Positions 15,603-25,136 are shown, numbered from the stretch's first letter. The stretch is 61,639 nucleotides of DNA from Candidatus Saccharimonadota bacterium (GCA_028286405.1 JAQBRP010000006.1:1-61639); one strand, 5' to 3'. Numbers and translations: made by a program. The notes: generated from the sequence alone by a model not told the origin.

Positions 15603-16252
15603 CGCTTTTGAGCTAAAACCTGTGTCCAAGGCAACGGCTGGCGTGACTCCACAACTGGTCCAAGATGCTTACCAACAAAGCGCTTCAGCGCGAAGCTTGG
15701 CCAGTGGTTTAGGTGACCGGGCGTGTTGCCGAAGTGGGTCAAGTACTTACCGCGAGCCATGTTTAGGCAGCACCATAGTGGTTCACGGGGAACGCCGAGC
15801 ACCAGGTAGCCGTCTGGCTTAAGGACGCGGGCGATTTCTTGCAGGGCCTTGTCGGGGTAGTCGAGGTGCTCGAGCACTTCCAGTAAAAAGATCAGGTCGT
15901 AGCTGTTGTCGTCGGCTTTGATCTCGTAAACGCTCTCTTCCCGGAACGTTACGTTCGGGTTGAGCTCTTGCGCTTTGGGAATTAAGGCCGCGACATACTC
16001 GGAGGCTTCGAGCGCCACATTACTGGGTAGCATTTCGCGCAGACGCACCGTGGAATAGCCTTCGCCGCAACCGAGTTCGATGGCTTTGACGCTTTTGCGT
16101 GAGGTGATGTTGCTGGCATCAACTAGCTTGCTAACTGATGCAAAGTAACCGTCAATCAGTTTGCCGCCAACTTTGCCTTGGCCTTCTTCGGTGTATTTGT
16201 GGGCGAAGTCTTCGGTTTCTGGCTTGGCCCGCAGTTTCAGTGAGTCGCTAAT
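15599..16252 (-). CDS. SAM-dependent methyltransferase, probable ATT start
   Basis: Class I methyltransferase. Motif I is IELGCGEGYST; later come the DLIFLLEVLEHLDYPDKALQEI segment and the GYLVLGVPREP strand, as in Methyltransf_11/UbiE-like families. The region before motif I codes without interruption (KYTEEGQGKVGGKLIDGYF) but has no ATG, GTG or TTG in a useful place. An AAGGAG site at 16260-16265 lies seven bases before an ATT at 16252, which I take as the start, giving 217 residues. An internal GTG at 16048 would remove motif I. The methyl acceptor is unknown. Confidence 0.75.
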   Translation of the reverse strand: MSDSLKLRAKPETEDFAHKYTEEGQGKVGGKLIDGYFASVSKLVDASNITSRKSVKAIELGCGEGYSTVRLREMLPSNVALEASEYVAALIPKAQELNPNVTFREESVYEIKADDNSYDLIFLLEVLEHLDYPDKALQEIARVLKPDGYLVLGVPREPLWCCLNMARGKYLTHFGNTPGHLNHWPSFALKRFVGKHLGPVVESRQPLPWTQVLAQKR

Positions 16253-16336
16253 GATGATGCTCCTTGAGTTAGTGGTTTCTGGCCATATTATACTGCAAAC
16301 GACGAAACTCTAGCATTGTCGTATAATGCTTATGAA

Positions 16337-16996
16337 ATGGCAGACTTATTCAAAGACAAACATCGCATTCACGATCCAGTGTGGCATGTCCAAATTGCCG
16401 TGCTAGTGGCCATTGGATTGCAGATTCTATTGCCCGATACTTTCTCGATCGGCCACTATATTATCCCTGTTATTGAAGTCATATTACTGCTTGCCTTGCC
16501 GTTCACCACACCCAAGGAACGCACCTTTACCTCACGCATTCGGCGCTGGAATGTACTGGCGCTGATTATTTTGACAAGTGCCGCCAACGCCTATTCGCTG
16601 GGGGTAATTATTAACAAGTTGCTGGTTGAAGGCTTTTTGCCCGACGGCAAGGAGCTAATTTTAGCGGCCATCAACATATTTGTTACCAATATTATTATTT
16701 TTGGTTTGTGGTACTGGGAAATGGATGGCGGCGGCCCGGGCGAACGGCAACGCATTAAGAAGTTCGAGCAGGATTTTTTGTTCCCGCAGCACAAAAGTGA
16801 AGCCTACCGGCATCCCGACTGGAAGCCGACTTTTATTGATTACCTATATACTTCGTCAACTAACGCCGTGAACTTTGCGCCCGGTGATGCCAACCCCCTG
16901 ACGCGGCGGGCCAAGCTTTTAATGCTTACCCAGTCAATGATTTCGTTCGTGACCGTCGCCCTGGTCGGTGCTCGCGCCGTTGGCATTTTGAACTGA
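16337..16996 (+). CDS. DUF1345-like membrane protein
   Basis: 219 residues with about five or six transmembrane helices. The C-terminal part, FIDYLYTSSTNAVNF followed by PLTRRAKLLMLTQSMISF, matches the D-x-x-Y-x-x-x-T and R-x-x-x-M-x-x-Q-S pattern of DUF1345-like proteins common in actinobacteria. Function unknown. The start at 16337 is nine bases after TATAAT (16322-16327); an in-frame TTG at 16316 lies upstream of the promoter box and is less likely. Confidence 0.78.
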   Translation: MADLFKDKHRIHDPVWHVQIAVLVAIGLQILLPDTFSIGHYIIPVIEVILLLALPFTTPKERTFTSRIRRWNVLALIILTSAANAYSLGVIINKLLVEGFLPDGKELILAAINIFVTNIIIFGLWYWEMDGGGPGERQRIKKFEQDFLFPQHKSEAYRHPDWKPTFIDYLYTSSTNAVNFAPGDANPLTRRAKLLMLTQSMISFVTVALVGARAVGILN

Positions 16997-17045
16997 TCCT
17001 CGCTATACTGAGGTGTAATACGCTAATGCTTATAAAGAGTGGGCA

Positions 17046-18479
17046 ATGAAATTAACACAAGATGTTCCAAACGTCCCGATTGCGGAATTCAAACGGACAA
17101 AAATTATCGCTACCGTCGGCCCCGCTACCGACAGCTACGAAGCCATCCGTGACTTAATTAAAGCCGGAGCCAACGGCCTGCGACTAAACTTTAGCCACGG
17201 CGATCACCAAGAACACGGTCGGCGCATTGCCTGGATTCGCAAAGCCAGCGAGGAACTGGGCAAGCCAGTGGCCATCATTCAAGATCTGCAGGGGCCAAAA
17301 ATTCGCCTCGGTGATTTTGATGGTGTGGTTGAAGTCGAAGCAGGCCAGCACTTAAAGTTTGCCTACAACGCTAATTACGCTACTACCGGCTGCCTACCCA
17401 CGCAGTATGACCTCAGTAAAAAGGTCAAGCGCGGCGAACGACTATACCTGTTTGACGGCAAGGTGCGCACTACCGTTACCCGCGTGGCCGACGGCATCGT
17501 CTACGCCGAAGCCGAAAACGCCGGCATGCTCATTAAGCGTAAGGGAATCAACTTGCCCGACACCGACTTTGCTGGTGATGTGATCACCGCTAAAGACAAA
17601 GCCGACCTGCTGTTTGGGTCCACCCAAGATATCGACTACGTAGCGCAAAGCTTTGTGCAGTCGTCGAACGACGTGCGCGACATGCGTCGGCTCATGAAAA
17701 ACCTGAACATGAATGCCAAAATCATCGTCAAGTTCGAAACCAAAGCCGCCATTGAAGACATGGAGGCCATTGTCCAAGAAACCGACGCTCTAATGGTCGC
17801 CCGTGGCGACTTAGCCGTCGAAGTTGTACCCGAAGCAGTGCCAATAGTGCAGCGCCAGCTGATTGGCCTCTGCCAACGCCACGCTAAGCCGGTGATTGTC
17901 GCCACCCAAATGCTGTTTAGTATGACCCATGCGCCGTCGCCGACCCGTGCTGAAATTTCTGACGTAGCAACGGCGGTTATTTTAGGCACCGATTGCGTCA
18001 TGCTCAGTGACGAAACCGCCAACGGCCAGTACCCACTAGAGTCAGTTGCCACCATGAAGCGAGTTATTCAGTACACCGAAGCACATAACCCAGTCAGTGT
18101 CGGCTTCCCGGAATATGCCGATCACAGCCGCCAAGCGGCCATTAGCAAGGCCATTCTGAGCCTGGCCGACACCATTCAAGCTAAGGCCATCGTGGCCGAA
18201 ACTAAATCCGGCGCTACCGCCCAACAGATCAGCAGCTATCGCCCAACTATTCCGCTGATTGCCGTCACCAACTCCGCCCGAACCGCCCAGCAATTGGCCA
18301 TTATGTACGGCATTAAAAGTTATGTCCGACCCATAGATAAGCAGGCGGCCACCAAACTCACCGACTGGTTACGCAAGAACCGCGTGCTGCACAGTGGCGA
18401 CATTGTGGTCACTGCCTCTGGCAAGCACCCAGGCATTGTGGGCACTACCGACACCATCAAAGTCCGTGTCCTCGAATAA
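17046..18479 (+). CDS. pyk: Pyruvate kinase
   Basis: 477 residues, the usual length. It converts phosphoenolpyruvate and ADP to pyruvate and ATP. Visible marks are KIIATVGPAT, LRLNFSHG, IIVKFETKAAI (the catalytic Lys strand), MVARGDLAVE and MLSDETANGQYP, with a C-terminal allosteric domain from about residue 340. It starts a run pyk-pgk-tpiA on the same strand, the lower part of glycolysis. TATAAA lies nine bases before the ATG. Confidence 0.97.
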   Translation: MKLTQDVPNVPIAEFKRTKIIATVGPATDSYEAIRDLIKAGANGLRLNFSHGDHQEHGRRIAWIRKASEELGKPVAIIQDLQGPKIRLGDFDGVVEVEAGQHLKFAYNANYATTGCLPTQYDLSKKVKRGERLYLFDGKVRTTVTRVADGIVYAEAENAGMLIKRKGINLPDTDFAGDVITAKDKADLLFGSTQDIDYVAQSFVQSSNDVRDMRRLMKNLNMNAKIIVKFETKAAIEDMEAIVQETDALMVARGDLAVEVVPEAVPIVQRQLIGLCQRHAKPVIVATQMLFSMTHAPSPTRAEISDVATAVILGTDCVMLSDETANGQYPLESVATMKRVIQYTEAHNPVSVGFPEYADHSRQAAISKAILSLADTIQAKAIVAETKSGATAQQISSYRPTIPLIAVTNSARTAQQLAIMYGIKSYVRPIDKQAATKLTDWLRKNRVLHSGDIVVTASGKHPGIVGTTDTIKVRVLE

Positions 18480-18533
18480 CACTAGTCAGCATAAGCAGTA
18501 ATATCGTATACTAGCAGTAATAAGGTAGGTGGG

Positions 18534-19802
18534 ATGTTTACCAAACAAACAATTCGTGATGTTGATGTGAAGGGCAAGCGCGTGCTGCTGCGGGCCGACT
18601 ACAACGTGCCGCTCGAAAACGGCAAGATCAGCGATGATTACCGTATTAAGCAATCTTTGCCCACCGTGCAATATCTGTTAGACCATGGTGCAGCAGTAAT
18701 TATTTGCTCGCACCTGGGACGGCCGAGTGGGCCAAACGACACGAGCTGTAGTCTTAAACCCGTGGCTGAGCGCTTAAGCCAGCTGCTCAAGAAACCAGTT
18801 ACGTTCAGCGCTGAACTACCGGGCGCTACTGTGCCAAAACCTGGTGAGGTCATGCTGCTCGAAAACCTGCGCTTCCATCCGGAAGAAGAACAAAACGACG
18901 ACAATTTTGCTAAGCAGCTGGCCGCTGTAGCCGACATTTTCGTGCAGGACGGCTTTGGTGTAGTACACCGTGCTCACGCCAGCACTGATGCAATTACGCG
19001 GCACTTGCCATCGGTTGCCGGACTGTTGCTCGAAAAAGAAGTCGACACCATTACCAAAATTATGCAAAAGCCACAGCGACCGCTCGTGGCTATTATTGGT
19101 GGTGCCAAAATTGCTGACAAAATCGACGTTCTTAACAAGTTTATTGAGCTGGCCGACTTTGTGGCGATTGGCGGCGCTATGGCCAATACCTTCCTGCTGG
19201 CCAGCGGCGTTGATGTGGCCGACAGTTTAGTCGATAAATCTGAGCTGCCAGTCGCCCGCGACATTATTAAAAAGGCCGAAGCCGAGACCAAAGAGCGTGA
19301 CTTTACCTTCGCCATTCCGCGTGACGGCGTGGTGGCCAGCAAAATCGACAAGCTGGCACCCACCCGGATTGTTGATTGGGGAGCTCATGTGGTGGCTGAC
19401 ATCGAAAACTATCCCAAGCGAGTGCCGGCAGCGGCCAGCCATGTTCACGCCCACGAAAAAATCCTCGACATCGGTCCGTTCAGTGGTGCCTTTATTGCTG
19501 GTGGTTTGCAGCTGGCCAACACCGTGGTCTGGAACGGCACCATGGGCGTTACCGAGACCGACGGCGTGCAAGGACCAGTTGGCCCCTACGCGCACGGCAC
19601 CGAACTTATTATCGACGCCATGCTTGGCCAATTCGGCAATCGGCCGTTCAGTCTGGTGGGCGGTGGCGACACCGTGGGCTACGTACAGGAGCGTGGTTTA
19701 ACTGAAGCCTTTGATCACGTTTCGACCGGTGGCGGCGCGAGCCTAGAGTTAATGGCAGGGCGGACGCTACCCGGTGTGGCAGCCTTGCGTGATAAAGTAT
19801 AA
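18534..19802 (+). CDS. pgk: Phosphoglycerate kinase
   Basis: 422 residues, full length. It transfers phosphate between 1,3-bisphosphoglycerate and ADP. Marks: LRADYNVPL, SHLGRPSGP, GGAKIADKIDVL, NGTMGVTE, GGGDTVGYV and a STGGGASLELMAG end. An AGGTGGG site precedes the ATG, and TATACT lies about 20 bases further up. tpiA follows after 5 bases, so the two are cotranscribed. Confidence 0.97.
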   Translation: MFTKQTIRDVDVKGKRVLLRADYNVPLENGKISDDYRIKQSLPTVQYLLDHGAAVIICSHLGRPSGPNDTSCSLKPVAERLSQLLKKPVTFSAELPGATVPKPGEVMLLENLRFHPEEEQNDDNFAKQLAAVADIFVQDGFGVVHRAHASTDAITRHLPSVAGLLLEKEVDTITKIMQKPQRPLVAIIGGAKIADKIDVLNKFIELADFVAIGGAMANTFLLASGVDVADSLVDKSELPVARDIIKKAEAETKERDFTFAIPRDGVVASKIDKLAPTRIVDWGAHVVADIENYPKRVPAAASHVHAHEKILDIGPFSGAFIAGGLQLANTVVWNGTMGVTETDGVQGPVGPYAHGTELIIDAMLGQFGNRPFSLVGGGDTVGYVQERGLTEAFDHVSTGGGASLELMAGRTLPGVAALRDKV

Positions 19803-19807
19803 GCATT

Positions 19808-20599
19808 ATGAAAAGAACATTAATCGTCGGCAACTGGAAAATGCATCTCAATGTACAGCAGTCCAGCTTGCTGGTAAATCGCTTGCAGCAGCACATCGCT
19901 AACCACCGTGACGTAGAAGTAGTGTTGGCACCAAGTTTACTTAGTCTGCAGGCTGTCAGTCTAGAAATTGACCGACGTAAGTTTCGATTAAGTGCCCAAG
20001 ACGCCTTTGCCACCGATGAAGGTCCGCAAACCGGCGAAGTATCCTTCGCTATGCTTAAAGAACTGGTGCACTACTGCATTGTTGGCCACTCGGCCCGCCG
20101 AGTGTATTTTGGGGAAACGCTGGAGCAAGTCCGCGACAAGGTGCAGGCTTGCGTGCGCAACGAAATCACGCCTATTTTGTGTATTGGTGAAACGCAGCAT
20201 GAACGTGCAGCCGGCGAAACCAAGCGAGTGATTCACGATCAGCTAACCACCGCCATCAGCCACCTAACGGCCACCGAAATTGAAAACATGGTAATCGCCT
20301 ACGAACCAATCTGGGCGATTAGTACTTTTCAGGGCGAAAAAGCTAAACCGGCTGACATGCAAAAAGCCCTTGATTACATTCGTCAGCAAATCGAAGGGCT
20401 GTATGGCGCTAAAGTCGCTAAGGCCGTTCGTCTGCTATACGGTGGCAGCGTCAATGCCGAAGATGCCAGTTCGTACCTGGCGCTCGATGGCTGTGACGGT
20501 TTACTGGTTGGTGCCGCTAGCCTCAATTACAAGCAGTTTAGCGAAATCGTCAATCAAGCGCCTCTCCACAACGTAAAAAAGCAGCGAGATGGCAAATAA
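19808..20599 (+). CDS. tpiA: Triosephosphate isomerase with altered motifs
   Basis: 263 residues. It interconverts dihydroxyacetone phosphate and glyceraldehyde 3-phosphate. GNWKMHL (Asn and Lys of the active site), GHS with the catalytic His, and AYEPIWAI with the catalytic Glu are present, as are the C-terminal YGGSVN and GLLVGAASL. Two departures stand out: the usual GHSERR reads GHSARR, losing a conserved Glu, and loop 6 reads WAISTFQ instead of WAIGTGK. It is probably still active. It overlaps the next gene by 11 bases. Confidence 0.93.
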   Translation: MKRTLIVGNWKMHLNVQQSSLLVNRLQQHIANHRDVEVVLAPSLLSLQAVSLEIDRRKFRLSAQDAFATDEGPQTGEVSFAMLKELVHYCIVGHSARRVYFGETLEQVRDKVQACVRNEITPILCIGETQHERAAGETKRVIHDQLTTAISHLTATEIENMVIAYEPIWAISTFQGEKAKPADMQKALDYIRQQIEGLYGAKVAKAVRLLYGGSVNAEDASSYLALDGCDGLLVGAASLNYKQFSEIVNQAPLHNVKKQRDGK

Positions 20600-21230
20600 T
20601 AAAAAGCCAGTCGGATCGGGTGTCTTCGATGTAGCTCGGCCCGGCCGTGGCGGCTTGCCGGCTAGTGCCACCACTCGCTCGGTCATCACCACTAACCGAA
20701 CAGTGGTTGACCCCATGGTTAACGAGCCGCAGCCCGAAGAGCAGCCAGCACCGCTTGCCCAGCCAGCTAAAAAAATCATCATTACGCCACTTCATGACGA
20801 TGTTGAGCCCGAAGCCGTCGTACCGGTGCAAGCAGTAGTAGCTCCAGAGGTCCCTGTACCCGACGAACCGAAGCAGGTGCCGGTGCCGGAAGCAAAGCCA
20901 CCCAAACCACCCGAAGGCTTCCCGGAGCCGGTGCCCGACGCAGCGGTAAAGCCAGAAGATACGCCCGGAGTGCCACCCAAGCCCGAAGAGCGCGAAGTCG
21001 ACAGCGAAATTGCCCGCAAACGGGCCGCTCGCTTGCAAAAAATGATCGATGAAGAGGAATACTTTTTGCCAATCAAAACGGCCGAAGAACGCCGCAGTCG
21101 CAAAGTCGCCATTTTTGGCATATTGCTAATTGTGCTGCTAGCGCTGGCCTGGTACAATACGGCACTCGATGCCAGCTTGCTACCAAACACCTACAACCTG
21201 CCGCACACCAGCTTCTTTACGGTCAAGTAA
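20589..21230 (+). CDS. Pro-rich protein with C-terminal membrane anchor
   Basis: 213 residues. The first ~150 are rich in Pro, Glu, Val and Ala and probably disordered, followed by a charged helix (EIARKRAARLQKMIDEEEYFL) and one transmembrane helix near residue 175-195, leaving about 20 residues outside. It has no signal peptide; the layout suggests a cytoplasmic tail tethered to the membrane. No family recognised. It overlaps tpiA by 11 bases and is likely in the same transcript. Confidence 0.7.
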   Translation: MANNKKPVGSGVFDVARPGRGGLPASATTRSVITTNRTVVDPMVNEPQPEEQPAPLAQPAKKIIITPLHDDVEPEAVVPVQAVVAPEVPVPDEPKQVPVPEAKPPKPPEGFPEPVPDAAVKPEDTPGVPPKPEEREVDSEIARKRAARLQKMIDEEEYFLPIKTAEERRSRKVAIFGILLIVLLALAWYNTALDASLLPNTYNLPHTSFFTVK

Positions 21231-21274
21231 AATACAACAGCCAAAGTTATCTAAACCCGGTAAAATATATACAT

Positions 21275-23482
21275 ATGACAAGTGACTTTATTGACCCTTG
21301 GGCAGCCGAGGAGCGAACCGCCGTGACTACGACTAGCTTGCTTGAAGAGCTAAACCCCGAACAACGTCGCGCCGTCGAAACCACCGAGGGCCCACTGCTG
21401 ATTCAGGCCGGGGCAGGCAGCGGTAAGACTAAAACGCTGACTCACCGCATCGCCTACTTAATTGCCACCCACAAGGCAACGCCCTACAATATTCTGGCCG
21501 TCACCTTTACTAACAAGGCCGCCAAAGAAATGCGCGCCAGGGTCGGCGCGCTGCTTGGGCAAAACGCTGACAACCGCGGCTTTATGCCCTACATGGGTAC
21601 CTTTCACGGTATTTGCGTGCGACTGCTTCGTCAGGACGGCGAGCACATCGGCATCCCACGCTCCTTTGTTATTTTTGACGAATCCGATCGCCAGGCGGCC
21701 ATCAAGCAGGCTTCCAAGCAAATTATGCTCGACGAAAAAGCTTTTCCAGCCCGGGTGCTCGGCAGTTTAATTAGTAGCGCCAAAAACGAACTGATCGATC
21801 CGGCGACCTATGCCGGCACAGCCAAAAGCCCAGCTCAGCAGGCCGCCGCCCAAATTTACCCATTATATGAGCGGTCTTTAAAAGATGCCGCCGCGCTCGA
21901 CTTTGACGACCTTATTAACCGCACCGTCAGCCTGCTTAAAAACCAGCCCGAAATCCGTAAAAAATGGCAGCAGCAATTCAAGTACGTGATGATCGACGAG
22001 TACCAAGACACCAACGCCGCTCAGTATGCCCTGGTGAAGTTGTTGACCGCCGCCACGCAGAACATCGCCGTCGTTGGTGACGACTGGCAATCGATCTATT
22101 CATGGAGAGGTGCCGATTTTAGAAACATTTTAAAGTTCGAGAATGATTACGCCGAGTGCACTGTCATTAAACTAGAGCAGAACTACCGCTCCACCAAACA
22201 CATCCTGGATGCCGCCCACGCGGTAATTACTAAAAATGAACAGCGCTCCGACAAGCAGTTGTGGACTGCTCTGGGCGACGGCTTGCCCGTGCAAATGCTG
22301 CAAGTTAATAATGAGCGGGCCGAAGGCGAAGCGATTGTTCGCCGGGTACGCAACGACGTCGACGCCGGCAAACATAAGTACAGCAGTTACGCCGTGCTGT
22401 ACCGCACCAACGCCCAGTCACGCAGCATAGAAGAAGCCTTTGTGCACTACGGTATTCCATATCGGGTGGTTGGCGGCGTGCGCTTTTATGACCGCAAAGA
22501 AATTAAAGACGTTATTGCCTACCTGCGCCTGATTTTCCAGCCAGAAGACCGCGTCAGCTTTGAGCGCGTGGTAAACGTGCCCACGCGCGGCATTGGTGCC
22601 AAAAGCCTACAAAACTTTTTTGAATGGAAGCAGCAAAATGGGTACAACCTGCACGAAGCATTATCCTATGCCAGTAACTGTGGCGCGGTAACCGCTAAGG
22701 CTCGCGCCGCTCTAGCTGAACTTGGCGACATCATTGCTAGCCTGCGCAACTTAATTGACGAAGCATCCGTTAGTGGTTTGATTGACTCGCTGCTACGACG
22801 CATTCAGTATCTTAAATACCTCGATGACGGCACGCCGCAAGGTGAAGCTCGCCAAGAAAACGTCAAAGAATTATTAAGCGTGGCTCAGGAATATCAAGAC
22901 GCCGGGCTGGACGGATTCTTAGAAGAGGTTAGTCTGGTGAGCGACCTCGACAGCGCCGACTTTAACGGCGATGCCGTAACGCTTATGACACTCCATGCCG
23001 CTAAGGGCCTCGAATTCCCGGTGGTCTTTATGACTGGCCTGGAAGAGACAATTTTCCCGCACTCCAGAGCGCTGTATGACCAGTCCGAAATGGAAGAGGA
23101 GCGCCGACTATGCTACGTGGGTATGACCCGTGCTCGCCAAGAGCTATACATGATGTACGCCAACTCGCGCATGCTGTACGGCGGCGTGCAGCATAATCCG
23201 CCATCGCGCTTTTTGTCAGAAATCGACGGCGAGTTCCAAGCGGTAGCCACTGACAGTCACTACGGTTATAGTAACGAGCCGACCTACGATTTTGAAACCA
23301 GCCAAGCCCACCCAGACGAGCCCCGCTACGTGCCCGAGCTAAACGAGGGCGACGCCGTAAAGCACCAATTATTTGGCGTCGGCACGGTGGTCGACATGGA
23401 TGGCGACACAGCGACCATCTACTTTAAAGGCAAGGGTACGCGCAAGCTGAACGTGGCCTTCGCGCCCCTGCAAAAGCTGTAG
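21275..23482 (+). CDS. uvrD: UvrD/PcrA-type superfamily 1 DNA helicase
   Basis: 735 residues. It has the Q motif LNPEQRRAV, Walker A QAGAGSGKTKTL, motif II MIDEYQDTN, motif III VVGDDWQSIYSWRGAD, motif IV LEQNYRSTKHIL, motif V VTLMTLHAAKGLEFPVVF and motif VI EEERRLCYVGMTRARQELY. The C-terminal ~60 residues (EGDAVKHQLFGVGTVVDMDGD) form the Tudor-like domain of PcrA/UvrD that contacts RNA polymerase. It unwinds DNA 3' to 5' in repair and replication. PcrA and UvrD cannot be told apart here. TATATA lies close to the ATG. Confidence 0.96.
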   Translation: MTSDFIDPWAAEERTAVTTTSLLEELNPEQRRAVETTEGPLLIQAGAGSGKTKTLTHRIAYLIATHKATPYNILAVTFTNKAAKEMRARVGALLGQNADNRGFMPYMGTFHGICVRLLRQDGEHIGIPRSFVIFDESDRQAAIKQASKQIMLDEKAFPARVLGSLISSAKNELIDPATYAGTAKSPAQQAAAQIYPLYERSLKDAAALDFDDLINRTVSLLKNQPEIRKKWQQQFKYVMIDEYQDTNAAQYALVKLLTAATQNIAVVGDDWQSIYSWRGADFRNILKFENDYAECTVIKLEQNYRSTKHILDAAHAVITKNEQRSDKQLWTALGDGLPVQMLQVNNERAEGEAIVRRVRNDVDAGKHKYSSYAVLYRTNAQSRSIEEAFVHYGIPYRVVGGVRFYDRKEIKDVIAYLRLIFQPEDRVSFERVVNVPTRGIGAKSLQNFFEWKQQNGYNLHEALSYASNCGAVTAKARAALAELGDIIASLRNLIDEASVSGLIDSLLRRIQYLKYLDDGTPQGEARQENVKELLSVAQEYQDAGLDGFLEEVSLVSDLDSADFNGDAVTLMTLHAAKGLEFPVVFMTGLEETIFPHSRALYDQSEMEEERRLCYVGMTRARQELYMMYANSRMLYGGVQHNPPSRFLSEIDGEFQAVATDSHYGYSNEPTYDFETSQAHPDEPRYVPELNEGDAVKHQLFGVGTVVDMDGDTATIYFKGKGTRKLNVAFAPLQKL

Positions 23483-23559
23483 ATCTGCTACAATAGATTG
23501 AGCAGAGCGAGCCAGTGGTGGGTAACTGTTACTAACAGGTGCTTGTTATTGCGTTTTAT

Positions 23560-24780
23560 ATGCAGAGTAAATTTTTGAAATTTAAGCGACGAGCCGCGGT
23601 TAAGAACCGGCGTCGTATTCGCAAACTGAAATATGTCAGCCGGCATCCGTTCGCGGTACCGGTATTTACGTTTGTAGCCCTGATTACCATAAGTGCCGGG
23701 CTGTACCTTACGCTTGTCGACCGGGACGCTCCATACCGCGACGCCCGGGTGGTCATTGTGTCACATGACGATGTTGAGCAGACTGTCCCAAGCATTGAGC
23801 CAACCGTCGGCGGGCTTATTAAAAAACTCAACATTACGCTTGGCGAAGGTGATGTTGTAGAGCCGGCACTCGACACCAAAATTAACCAGGACGACTTTCG
23901 TATTAATGTCTACCGAGCGCTGCCGGTCAAAATTGTGGACGGCAACACCAAGACCTTTACCTTTAGTGCGGCCACTACGCCGCGAGCAATTGCTCGCCAA
24001 ACAGGCACCGAACTATACGCCGAAGACCGAGTAGTAACCGACCCGGTCACCAACTTCCTCAAAGACGGCGCCATTGGCGAACAAGTGATTATTGATCGTG
24101 CCATACCAGTCAATGTTAACCTGTATGGCACGCCGGAAGTCATTCGGACGCACGCCACTACCGTCGGTGAGCTGGCAAAAGAGAAGGGTATCAACCTAGG
24201 CTCCAGCGATCAGGTGTTGCCGACCCCCGAAACGCCAATTACGCCCAACCAGCAAATCTTCATTGCCCGTGATGGCGTTAAGTTACAGTCGGTCACCGAA
24301 ACAATCCCGATGCCGGTACAAATTATTACTGATCCAAATTTGGCCTATGGTACGAATGCTGTGCGTCAGCAGGGATCAGCCGGTCAACGGGTGGTCACCT
24401 ACCAAATTGGTGAGGACGGCAAAGGGAAGAGCATTATCCAGGCGGTCGTCACCCAGGAAGCAGTGACCCAAATTGTGGTACGTGGTGCCAGCCTAACGGG
24501 TAGCAAGGGCGACATGGCCCGCGCTGGCATTGCGCCAGGCGACTTTGATTACGCCGACTTCATCGTGCAAAAAGAGTCCCGTTGGAACCCCACCGCCCGC
24601 AATGCATCTGGTGCCTACGGCTTATGCCAGGCCCTGCCGGGTAGCAAAATGGCCAGCGCCGGTAGCGACTGGTCGACTAATCCCGTCACCCAGCTAAAAT
24701 GGTGCAACGGCTACGCCAAGAGCCGCTACGGCAGCTGGTCGGCAGCCTACAGCTACTGGAACGCCCACCACTACTGGTAA
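23560..24780 (+). CDS. DUF348-G5-lysozyme-like cell wall enzyme
   Basis: About 406 residues. A basic N-terminus and one membrane helix (residues ~30-50) are followed by DUF348-like repeats (VIVSHDDVEQTV...; ~60-215), a G5 domain (~220-310, with ETIPMPVQIITDPNLAYG) and a C-terminal lysozyme-like domain. That domain has KESRWNPTARNASGAYGLCQ, with a likely catalytic Glu near residue 339, and a W-rich end. The layout matches resuscitation-promoting-factor and YabE-type peptidoglycan hydrolases. Such an enzyme remodels the cell's own wall or opens a host wall. A GTG at 23539 is an alternative start; no good SD distinguishes them. Confidence 0.88.
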   Translation: MQSKFLKFKRRAAVKNRRRIRKLKYVSRHPFAVPVFTFVALITISAGLYLTLVDRDAPYRDARVVIVSHDDVEQTVPSIEPTVGGLIKKLNITLGEGDVVEPALDTKINQDDFRINVYRALPVKIVDGNTKTFTFSAATTPRAIARQTGTELYAEDRVVTDPVTNFLKDGAIGEQVIIDRAIPVNVNLYGTPEVIRTHATTVGELAKEKGINLGSSDQVLPTPETPITPNQQIFIARDGVKLQSVTETIPMPVQIITDPNLAYGTNAVRQQGSAGQRVVTYQIGEDGKGKSIIQAVVTQEAVTQIVVRGASLTGSKGDMARAGIAPGDFDYADFIVQKESRWNPTARNASGAYGLCQALPGSKMASAGSDWSTNPVTQLKWCNGYAKSRYGSWSAAYSYWNAHHYW

Positions 24781-25061
24781 TCTTTGTCTTGCCGATGCCA
24801 TTTAGCCTCATGGCGTCGTCGCTGCTCGATCATAAGCGCCTGGCGCATATCTGCCAGCTGCTGATCGGTCATAAGTAGATCAACTCTCGCTTGCTCGGGC
24901 TTTAACGGCGCGGCCGGGCCGTTCAGTGATCGAATCTTTTCGACTATCGCCTGTCGCACAAACTCGCATCGATTCACATACTCCTGCTGCGCATGTTCAT
25001 CGAGCGCCCGTAGCAGCTCAAGCGAGAGCGTGATATGGATAAGCTTCGTAAGGCGGGTCAT
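24771..25061 (-). CDS. Ribbon-helix-helix DNA-binding protein
   Basis: 96 residues. The N-terminal ~45 (LIHITLSLELLRALDEHA...NRCEFVRQAIVEKI) have the strand-helix-helix pattern of CopG/Arc-type regulators. The rest is a charged helical tail. It converges with the lysozyme-like gene and overlaps its last 10 bases. A TATCAT box lies ten bases upstream on the minus strand, and a 20-bp inverted repeat 75 bases upstream may be its operator. No toxin partner gene is adjacent. Confidence 0.8.
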   Translation of the reverse strand: MTRLTKLIHITLSLELLRALDEHAQQEYVNRCEFVRQAIVEKIRSLNGPAAPLKPEQARVDLLMTDQQLADMRQALMIEQRRRHEAKWHRQDKDYQ

Positions 25062-25136
25062 ACTTACTGTAATGATAGCCTACAGATATTAAATTAAGAT
25101 TAACTCAGCTCACCGAGACCAGTCGTGTTCTTGTCG

